Shown here piece by piece: positions 1 through 5,597 of a stretch of DNA of 24,352 nt. Source of the stretch: an uncultured Ruthenibacterium sp. Lineage in GTDB: Bacteria > Bacillota > Clostridia > Oscillospirales > Ruminococcaceae. The translations under genes and the position numbers were made by a program. Numbering within the stretch: position 1 is the stretch's first letter; every line of letters begins with the position of its first letter. A model generated the notes under the pieces. That model worked only from the letters and a program-made list of their open reading frames with translations. It had not been told where the DNA came from and searched no databases. The DNA is taken from contig CAJUMH010000001.1 in assembly GCA_910587145.1 (NCBI GenBank), positions 112,182 to 136,533 of the forward strand. The letters are read 5' to 3'.

Positions 1-41
1 TATTCCCGGCCTTCTGCTTGGTTATTCCCGGCGTTCTGCTT
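1..41. repeat. 22-bp tandem direct repeat, two copies, at the window edge
   Basis: The unit TATTCCCGGCNTTCTGCTT starts at 1 and again at 23, with a period of 22 bp and one mismatch (C/G at 11 and 33). The second copy covers the stop codon and last codons of the small minus-strand gene. More copies may lie to the left, outside the window. Confidence 0.6.
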
Positions 42-390
42 CGCCGGGCGGCGGACACTGCTTTCGGCGCGTCTGCCGCACCATGCGCCACGCGCCGTTT
101 TCGGGCCTCCAGAGCGTATGCACCGTCTCCCATGCGCCAAGGGCGTCCCGGCGCACGGCATCGGCAGCAAGCGTTGTGCCGTCGGGCCCTGGCAAAAGGC
201 GCAGACTGTAGCGCCAGCCGTCCGGCACATCGGCCGTCAGCGCGCGCAGCCGCCGCTGCACGGCGCCTGTCTCCGGCAGGCAAAGCTCCTGCCGCGGCGG
301 CAACGCCGCATCGCCGCCAAGCAGCAGACTCAGTGCCAGCGCCGCCGCCACGCGGCAAACAGCACGCCGCATCCGCTTGCGCATTTTCAT
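22..390 (-). CDS. Small exported protein of unknown function
   Basis: A 122-residue protein if read from the ATG at 390, or 120 from the ATG at 384; the latter has better spacing (6 nt) from the GGGGG ribosome site. The N-terminus is a classical signal peptide: a basic n-region (KMRKRMRR), a hydrophobic core (VAAALALSLLLGG) and a likely cleavage near GDA/AL at about residues 27-29. There is no lipobox cysteine after the core, so secretion or an uncleaved anchor is more likely than lipidation. The mature part (about 93 residues) is Arg/Pro-rich with Trp-containing segments (DGWRYSLRLLPGPDG, ENGAWRMV), suggesting a small beta-rich fold. I recognise no family. It is read from a strong sigma-A promoter at 437-465 and is divergent from an XRE regulator whose promoter region it shares, so that regulator may control it. 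Confidence 0.7.
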   Translation of the reverse strand: MKMRKRMRRAVCRVAAALALSLLLGGDAALPPRQELCLPETGAVQRRLRALTADVPDGWRYSLRLLPGPDGTTLAADAVRRDALGAWETVHTLWRPENGAWRMVRQTRRKQCPPPGEAERRE

Positions 391-436
391 CCCCCATTTT
401 TGTCGCTTTTTCGTTTTTATTGTATTTCGCTCCCTC

Positions 437-465
437 ATTATACTCAATATATTTAGTATAGTCAA
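437..465 (-). promoter_or_regulatory. Sigma-A promoter for the exported-protein gene
   Basis: On the minus strand, TTGACT (460-465) is separated by exactly 17 nt from TATAAT (437-442). This predicts a transcript start near 430 and a leader of about 40 nt. It is one of the best promoter matches in the window and supports the reality of the small minus-strand gene. Confidence 0.8.
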
Positions 466-477
466 TGATTTGAGTAT
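440..477. promoter_or_regulatory. Inverted repeat, likely operator between divergent genes
   Basis: ATACTCAA (440-447) and TTGAGTAT (470-477) form a perfect 8-bp inverted repeat with a 22-bp spacer. The left half overlaps the minus-strand -10 box, and the pair brackets its -35. The right half lies in the presumed promoter of the XRE gene (weak -10 TATGGT at 475-480). Half-sites about three helical turns apart would suit a dimeric or tetrameric XRE protein. That the adjacent regulator binds here is inference. Confidence 0.5.
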
Positions 478-561
478 GGTAAAGTGAAGAAAAGACGCAG
501 GAGCCGTGCCGGGGCTGTGCGGCAGCGCCTGCGGGATGTCCTGTGGGAAGAGGTGTCGCGT

Positions 562-768
562 GTGATCAGCTACGAGCCGTTTTACCGCACGCTGTACAAA
601 AGGAATATCACGGAATATCAGCTGATCTTCAAGCACGGGGTCTCGGCCAACACACTGCACCGCATGAAGCACGGAGAAACCATCACCCTGAAAACGCTGG
701 ATACGCTGTGCTTTATTCTCAATTGCCCCGTGTCCGATGTGATCGAGTACCGGCGCGATACGGAATAA
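562..768 (+). CDS. Small XRE/Cro-type HTH transcriptional regulator
   Basis: The protein is a single-domain helix-turn-helix regulator of the short Cro/CI-like kind. The visible pattern is YRTLYKRNITEYQLIFKHG (helices 1-2), then VSANTLHRMKHG (recognition helix), ITLKTLDTLCFILNC and PVSDVIEY, ending ten residues later. The GTG at 562 is chosen because AAGAGG (548-553) lies 8 nt upstream and the resulting 68 residues match the usual 65-70 of this family. An in-frame GTG at 484 would add a 26-residue Arg-rich extension, but it has no ribosome site and would sit about at the predicted transcript start. The gene is divergent from a small exported-protein gene across an inverted repeat and ends before a strong terminator. 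It has no dimerisation or ligand domain, so it probably acts by simple DNA binding and may autoregulate. Confidence 0.8.
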   Translation: MISYEPFYRTLYKRNITEYQLIFKHGVSANTLHRMKHGETITLKTLDTLCFILNCPVSDVIEYRRDTE

Positions 769-798
769 ACGGCCGAAGGCTGCCCTTTTGCAAAAAAG

Positions 799-845
799 CG
801 GCGGCCGTCTTCCCCTCCAAGGGGCAAAGACGGCCGCCGTTTTTT
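799..845. terminator. Bidirectional intrinsic terminator
   Basis: A perfect 13-bp stem (799-811 with 827-839) encloses a 15-nt loop containing CCCC/GGGG. It is followed by TTTTTT on the plus strand (840-845). On the minus strand the complement of AAAAAA just left of the stem (792-797) gives a second U-run. It ends the XRE gene rightward and proS leftward. Confidence 0.9.
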
Positions 846-899
846 GCGCCGAAAGCTGCTTTAAAGCGCGGAATATCTTTTAAATTTTTTAAATTTCGC

Positions 900-2336
900 T
901 CAGTACGCCCTGCCCCAAACCACCATCGTTTTGGCGGGCTTGCCGCAGCAGGGGCACACATCGGAGAGCGTTTCCTGCTCGAAGGGCATGTTGCGGCTGG
1001 AAAGCCCGGCCTTTTCCTTCATCATTTCCTCGCAGGCCTGCTCGCCGCACCACATCGTTTTGATATAGCCGTTTTCGCCCGCTGCGTACCGCAGCACCTC
1101 GTCCATCGTGGTGGCCGTCCAGGTGCGTTTGGCGCGGTTTTCGGCGGCGCGGCCGTACAGATTTTTCGCAAGCGCATCCAGCAGCGCAGGCACGGCTGTT
1201 TCCAGCTCGCTCCATTTCACAAACGATTTTTCGCGCGTATCGCGGCGCACCAGCACGCACTGCTCCTTTTCGATATCCTTCGGGCCCACCTCCAGGCGCA
1301 GGGGCACGCCCTTCATCTCCCACTGGGAGAATTTCCACCCGGGGCTGTTGTCGGAATCGTCCACCTTCACGCGTACAAGCCCCGCCAGCTGCGCGCGCAG
1401 CGCCTCGGCCTTCTCCAGCACGCCGGGCTTGTGCGCCGCCACGGGCACGATCACCACCTGGATGGGCGCAACGGCAGGCGGCAGGATCAGGCCCTCGTCG
1501 TCGCCGTGCGTCATGATGATGGCGCCGATCAGGCGCGTGCTGGCGCCCCAGCTCGTCTGGAAGGGATACTGCAACGTATTATCGCGCCCGGCAAACTGTA
1601 CGCCGAACGCACGGGAAAAGCCATCGCCGAAATAATGGCTGGTGCCGCTCTGCAGCGCCTTGCCGTCGTGCATCATGGCCTCGATGGAGTACGTGGCCTC
1701 GGCGCCCGCAAACTTTTCCTTCTCGGTTTTTTTGCCCTTCAGCACGGGGATGCAAAGATCCCTCTCGCAGAAATCGGCGTATTCCTCCAACTGGCGCTCG
1801 GTTTCGGCGATGGCCTCGGCAGCCGTCTCGTGGACGGTGTGCCCCTCCTGCCACAGAAACTCGCGCGAGCGCAAAAACGGACGCGTTGTTTTTTCCCAGC
1901 GCACCACGCTGCACCACTGATTATACTTCATGGGCAGATCGCGGTACGAATGCAGCACGTGCGCAAAATGGTCGCAAAACAGCGTCTCGCTGGTGGGGCG
2001 CACGCACAGCCGGTCTTCCAGCGGCTCGGAGCCGCCCATCGTTACCCACGCCACCTCGGGCGCGAAGCCCTCCACGTGATCCTTCTCCTTTTGCAGCAGG
2101 CTTTCCGGGATCAAAAGCGGCATGGAAACATTTTCGTGGCCGGTGGCCTTAAAACGCGCGTCCATCCGGTGCATGATATTTTCCCAGATGGCATAACCAT
2201 ACGGCCTCAGGATCACAAAGCCTTTCACGGCAGAATAATCTACCAGCTCCGCCTTCAGGCAGATATCGGTGTACCATTGGGTAAAATCCTCGTTGATGGG
2301 GGTGATGGCCTCCACCAGCTTTTTGTTTTCGCTCAT
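900..2336 (-). CDS. proS: Prolyl-tRNA synthetase, archaeal/eukaryotic-type (short ProS)
   Basis: This 478-residue class II aminoacyl-tRNA synthetase joins proline to tRNA-Pro in the cytoplasm. The class II core is visible: motif 1 near GFVILRPYGYAIWENI (39-54), motif 2 RWEKTTRPFLRSREFLWQEGH (146-166), and motif 3 in TSWGASTRLIGAIIMTHGDDEG (261-282). An anticodon-binding domain follows (about 290-400). The C-terminal domain has paired cysteines (C430, C435, C461, C463/C464), the zinc site of this subtype, and ends in the characteristic aromatic tail VVWGRAY. The bacterial long form's YbaK-like editing insertion between motifs 2 and 3 is absent, as expected for this type. The ATG at 2336 is preceded by AAGGAG 11 nt upstream and a closer AGAGG. 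The gene lies downstream of acpP but behind a strong terminator, and no own promoter or T-box leader is evident. Confidence 0.97.
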   Translation of the reverse strand: MSENKKLVEAITPINEDFTQWYTDICLKAELVDYSAVKGFVILRPYGYAIWENIMHRMDARFKATGHENVSMPLLIPESLLQKEKDHVEGFAPEVAWVTMGGSEPLEDRLCVRPTSETLFCDHFAHVLHSYRDLPMKYNQWCSVVRWEKTTRPFLRSREFLWQEGHTVHETAAEAIAETERQLEEYADFCERDLCIPVLKGKKTEKEKFAGAEATYSIEAMMHDGKALQSGTSHYFGDGFSRAFGVQFAGRDNTLQYPFQTSWGASTRLIGAIIMTHGDDEGLILPPAVAPIQVVIVPVAAHKPGVLEKAEALRAQLAGLVRVKVDDSDNSPGWKFSQWEMKGVPLRLEVGPKDIEKEQCVLVRRDTREKSFVKWSELETAVPALLDALAKNLYGRAAENRAKRTWTATTMDEVLRYAAGENGYIKTMWCGEQACEEMMKEKAGLSSRNMPFEQETLSDVCPCCGKPAKTMVVWGRAY

Positions 2337-2391
2337 CCTCTTCTACTCCTTTTCTCTTCGCCCGTTCAGGGCCCGTTTGCCCCTTCATTCC

Positions 2392-2429
2392 AAAAAAAGC
2401 CCCCAGGCGGCTGTTCGCATGGGGGCTTT
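2392..2429 (-). terminator. Intrinsic terminator between acpP and proS
   Basis: Read leftward, AAAGCCCCCA (2420-2429) pairs perfectly with TGGGGGCTTT (2396-2405), a 10-bp stem with a 14-nt loop followed by seven U. It lies 17 nt beyond the acpP stop codon and 55 nt before the proS start. Confidence 0.88.
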
Positions 2430-2446
2430 GTTGTCTGCAAATGGCT

Positions 2447-2674
2447 TCAGGAATTCTCTTCGATGTAGCGGACAACGTCGCCGACCGTACGAAAGTTTTC
2501 GATCTGGTCGTCCGGAACCTCCATGTTGAATTCATCCTCGAGCGACATCACGAGATCGACAAGATCCAGACTGTCCGCCTCGAAATCCTCCATAATGTCG
2601 GATTCCATCGTGACGCTGTCTTCCTCCAGATCCAGCTGCTCGCACATGATCTCACGGATACGTTCAAAGACCAT
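2447..2674 (-). CDS. acpP: Acyl carrier protein
   Basis: A 75-residue acidic helical protein of usual ACP length that carries fatty-acyl intermediates on a 4'-phosphopantetheine arm during fatty acid synthesis. The attachment serine is S35 in the ADSLDLVDLVMSLEDEF segment, the start of recognition helix II. Flanking sequence is typical (EEDSVTMESDI before; VPDDQIENFRTVGDVVRYIEEN after). The residue two before the conserved Asp is Glu (FEADSL) rather than the Gly of the common GADSL motif. The ATG at 2674 has GGAGGG seven nt upstream. Longer in-frame readings start upstream of its promoter and are rejected. It is transcribed from its own strong promoter at 2724-2752 and ends in a terminator; no other fatty acid gene is in the window. 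Confidence 0.96.
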   Translation of the reverse strand: MVFERIREIMCEQLDLEEDSVTMESDIMEDFEADSLDLVDLVMSLEDEFNMEVPDDQIENFRTVGDVVRYIEENS

Positions 2675-2715
2675 AGCTTTACCCTCCATCCTGCTGCGCG
2701 CGGCGCGCAATGATT

Positions 2716-2730
2716 CTATAAAATTTATAG
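2716..2730. promoter_or_regulatory. 15-bp perfect palindrome over the acpP -10 box
   Basis: CTATAAA (2716-2722), one central A, then TTTATAG (2724-2730). The right arm contains the acpP -10 box. It could be a repressor operator, or the AT-rich symmetry could be coincidental. It does not match the FapR or FabT operators as I know them. Confidence 0.35.
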
Positions 2731-2752
2731 CGTGTTTCATAGGAGATGTCAA
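2724..2752 (-). promoter_or_regulatory. Sigma-A promoter of acpP
   Basis: On the minus strand, the consensus -35 TTGACA (2747-2752) and TATAAA (2724-2729) are separated by exactly 17 nt. The predicted start near 2717 gives a leader of about 43 nt before the acpP ATG. Confidence 0.88.
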
Positions 2753-2862
2753 GCGGATTTGAAAACTTTTTTTACCCCGCGGCAAAAAACGCCTCTGGCC
2801 GGCAAGGCCGTGATGTTTTCGGCGGCCCGGCAAAGGCCGCCGCACCCTGCCAAACGGCGCGC

Positions 2863-2916
2863 AAAAACGGCCGTTTTCCCTTGCCGGAACACGCACAAAA
2901 CGGCCGTTTTCCGGCA
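2863..2916 (-). terminator. Hairpin cluster after the hybrid kinase, probable terminator
   Basis: The 14-bp palindrome AAAACGGCCGTTTT occurs twice (2864-2877 and 2897-2910). Read leftward, the two copies can pair with each other, the downstream arm ending in five U. Alternatively TGCCGGAA (2909-2916) pairs with TTCCGGCA (2882-2889) around the first copy. The stretch starts 12 nt past the kinase stop codon. Termination is likely; which fold forms is not clear. Confidence 0.55.
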
Positions 2917-2928
2917 GGCCCTGCGCAC

Positions 2929-5490
2929 TCAGGCCTTCTCTGCGCGCGGCTTCATCCATTTGGCCAGAAGGCGGGCCACGTCGTTCACATCAATGGGCTT
3001 TGCAATGTGCGCGTTCATGCCGCAGGCAAGGCAGCGCTGCACATCCTCGGCAAAGGCGTCCGCCGTCATGGCAATGATGGGAACATCGGCGTCCGCCCGC
3101 GCAAGGGCGTGGATAGCCTGTGTGGCCTCGTAGCCTGTCATCACCGGCATACGCAGATCCATCAGCACCGCATCGTACCAGCCCACAGGCGACTGTTCAA
3201 ATTTTTCCACGCAGATCCGGCCGTTTTCCGCCCAATCGAGCTCCAGATCCAAATCGCCGAGCAGCGCGCTCGCGATCTCCCAGTTCAGCTCGTTGTCCTC
3301 CGCCATCAGCACGCGCCGCCCGGCAAAGCTAATCACGCGCTGCTCGGGCGTATTGCTCTGCTCGCCCTGCGTGCCGCCGACAAACGGCTTGAGCCCATAA
3401 TACAGCGTCGATTTGAACAGCGGCTTTGAAATAAAGCCGTTGACGCCCGCCGCGCACGCCTCCTCCTCGATCTCGCTCCAATCGTAGGCCGAGATCAGAA
3501 CAATCGGTGTCGAATCGCCCACGCAGCGCCGGATCTCGCGCGCAGCAGCGAGGCCGTCCATGCCGGGCAGCTTCCAATCCAGCAGCACCACCTGGTAATC
3601 GTTGTTTTTGCTGTGGCGCTCGCGCAGGCGCTCGATGGCGCTCTCTGCGTCGAGCGTCCATTCCGCCTGAATGCCGATATCCTTCAAGGAGGCCACAGCG
3701 CTCTCGCACAGCAGCTCGTCATCGTCCACCACCAGCATATTCCACTCGGGCAGGATCATTTCCTCCTCCGTTACCTCGGCCCGCAGCAGATCGAGCGTCA
3801 CGCGGAATTCCGAGCCCTTGCCCTGCTCGCTTTCCACTTCGATCGTTCCGCCCATCATATCAACAATATATTTGGTAATGGCCATGCCCAGCCCCGCGCC
3901 CTCGGTGCGGTGAACGCGCGCGCTGTCCTCGCGCGCGAACGATTCAAAAATATTTTTCATAAATTCCGGCGACATGCCGATGCCCGTATCCGTTACGCGC
4001 AGATGGATGCGCACATAATCTTCCCCGCGCGGCGAGGGCTCCTCGTTCAGGGCCAGCTCGATGCGCCCGCCCTCGGGCGTAAATTTGATGGCGTTCGAGA
4101 GGAAATTCAAAAGCACCTGATTCAGCCGCACACTGTCGCAGCACACGCTTTCGTCGCTGATGTCGCTGATCAATACGTTGAACTGCTGCTTTTTGGCGCG
4201 CATCTGCGGCTGCACGATGCTCACAATGCTGTCCATCACCTCGCGCAGCGAAACCTGATCGATGCTTAATGTCATTTTGCCGCTCTCGATCTTCGACATA
4301 TCCAGAATATCGTTGATGAGCCCCAGCAGATGCTTGCTGGACAGCGTAATCTTGCGCAGGCAGCTCTGCACCTGCTGCGGATTGCCGAGGTTGGCGGTGG
4401 CGATGGCCGTCATGCCCACGATGGCGTTCATCGGCGTGCGGATATCGTGGCTCATATTGGACAAAAACTCGCTCTTTGCCCGGTTGGCGCGAATGGCCTC
4501 CTCGCGCGCCGCGTTCAGCTCCTCCATCTGGCGACGCGTGAGGCTGTAATATTTGGCAAAGATCAGCAGCAGCGCCACAAAGATGATGCCGTAGCACGCG
4601 AAAGCCAGAACAACCCACTGGGTGCTCAGATGCGAGACCGAGCGGTCGATCTCGCCATAGGGCATTACGGTAACAAGATACCATTCCGAATACGGCAGCG
4701 GCGTGCAGTACAAATGCCAGCGCCCGTCCGTTACATTCAGCACGCTGGTATAGCTTTCGTTCCGGTTCATGGCCGCCTCAAGCTCCGCAATATACCGCTC
4801 GGCCTCCGCAGCGCTCTCCACATGCAGAGACTGCCGCACACGGTCGAAGTAATTGTCCTCCGCCGCGTTCTCGCTGCGGATGATATAGCTGCCGTCGCGC
4901 CGGATGATGTGCGAATACACCAGCGTGCTGTTCATCTCCAGCGAGAGCGTCGTGCTGATGTAATCCGCCGGCAGGCCGCCCACAAGGGCCATGCTCTGGC
5001 GGCCGTCCTCCATCTGGTACGCGCACGGCACGCCCAGCAGCACCACCTTGCCCGCGTCGTCGTCCGTGCCCACGGCCACCTTGCTGTCGCCCGCCGTGAG
5101 CGAATGGTGAAAGGCCCTCGGGTCGTCCAGATGCACCGGGCTGCCGTACAGCATTTCAAATGAGCCGTCCGGCGCGTACAGCGCCAGATACGAGAATTCG
5201 CGCGCCTTTGCGTTGTAGATCAGCTCGTCGTACAGGGCGGCCTGCTCCCCGCTTTGCGGAGAGATCGTACTTGTCAGCGCCTCAATCTGCGAGAGGCGCA
5301 GCCCGATGGTCGTTTGGAAATGCAGCGAAATCTGCTCGCTCAGCCCGCTCATATACAGCGTGCCCACCTCGCTGATGGTGTTGCCGGACTGTCGGTTCAT
5401 AAAAAACGCCAAAAAGGAAAAGACCACCGCGCACAGTACAAGGATGGCGATCAGGCTGATTGTCAAAAAACGGTTCGTTTTGTTCTTCAT
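2929..5490 (-). CDS. Membrane hybrid sensor histidine kinase with two receiver domains
   Basis: An 853-residue sensor kinase. Order: transmembrane helix 1 (about 8-30), an extracellular Cache-like sensor region (about 31-290, with YLALYAPDGSFEMLYG and a terminal WYLVTVMPYGEID typical of dCache folds), transmembrane helix 2 (293-312), a coiled linker, and the dimerisation/phosphoacceptor helix with H348 in SHDIRTPMNAI. The ATPase domain follows (N box N466, G1 DTGIGM at 501-506, G2 GAGLGMAI at 531-538). Receiver 1 has acidic VVDDDE and D638 in LLDWKLPG. Receiver 2 has AEDNELN and D778 in LMDLRMP, with a conserved AKPID lysine. Both receivers keep their key residues. No HPt domain is present, so a separate HPt protein or direct transfer would be needed. 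The ATG at 5490 has GAGG 11 nt upstream. It lies 107 nt downstream of a REC-HD-GYP-GGDEF gene on the same strand, its likely signalling partner. The ligand is unknown. Confidence 0.93.
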   Translation of the reverse strand: MKNKTNRFLTISLIAILVLCAVVFSFLAFFMNRQSGNTISEVGTLYMSGLSEQISLHFQTTIGLRLSQIEALTSTISPQSGEQAALYDELIYNAKAREFSYLALYAPDGSFEMLYGSPVHLDDPRAFHHSLTAGDSKVAVGTDDDAGKVVLLGVPCAYQMEDGRQSMALVGGLPADYISTTLSLEMNSTLVYSHIIRRDGSYIIRSENAAEDNYFDRVRQSLHVESAAEAERYIAELEAAMNRNESYTSVLNVTDGRWHLYCTPLPYSEWYLVTVMPYGEIDRSVSHLSTQWVVLAFACYGIIFVALLLIFAKYYSLTRRQMEELNAAREEAIRANRAKSEFLSNMSHDIRTPMNAIVGMTAIATANLGNPQQVQSCLRKITLSSKHLLGLINDILDMSKIESGKMTLSIDQVSLREVMDSIVSIVQPQMRAKKQQFNVLISDISDESVCCDSVRLNQVLLNFLSNAIKFTPEGGRIELALNEEPSPRGEDYVRIHLRVTDTGIGMSPEFMKNIFESFAREDSARVHRTEGAGLGMAITKYIVDMMGGTIEVESEQGKGSEFRVTLDLLRAEVTEEEMILPEWNMLVVDDDELLCESAVASLKDIGIQAEWTLDAESAIERLRERHSKNNDYQVVLLDWKLPGMDGLAAAREIRRCVGDSTPIVLISAYDWSEIEEEACAAGVNGFISKPLFKSTLYYGLKPFVGGTQGEQSNTPEQRVISFAGRRVLMAEDNELNWEIASALLGDLDLELDWAENGRICVEKFEQSPVGWYDAVLMDLRMPVMTGYEATQAIHALARADADVPIIAMTADAFAEDVQRCLACGMNAHIAKPIDVNDVARLLAKWMKPRAEKA

Positions 5491-5597
5491 TGCTTCATGA
5501 TCCTCAAGGTTAATTGGTAAAGGGCCGCTGTCAGAGGGCCGCGGCGGCCTTCGGCCCGCAGCCGCGCCCCGTAAACGGCAAGGGCCCTTCAGGCATT

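Noticed and set aside
265..279. LPETG, a sortase-type motif, in the small exported protein
   Set aside because: It lies at residues 38-42, close to the signal peptide, with no following hydrophobic segment and basic tail, so it is not a wall-sorting signal.
2337..2395. A T-box leader for proS
   Set aside because: The space is too short and the conserved T-box sequence (AGGGTGGAACCGCG-like) is absent.
2447..2959. A 170-codon extension of acpP
   Set aside because: The extra N-terminal part starts upstream of the acpP promoter, and the true start has a good ribosome site and gives the normal ACP length.
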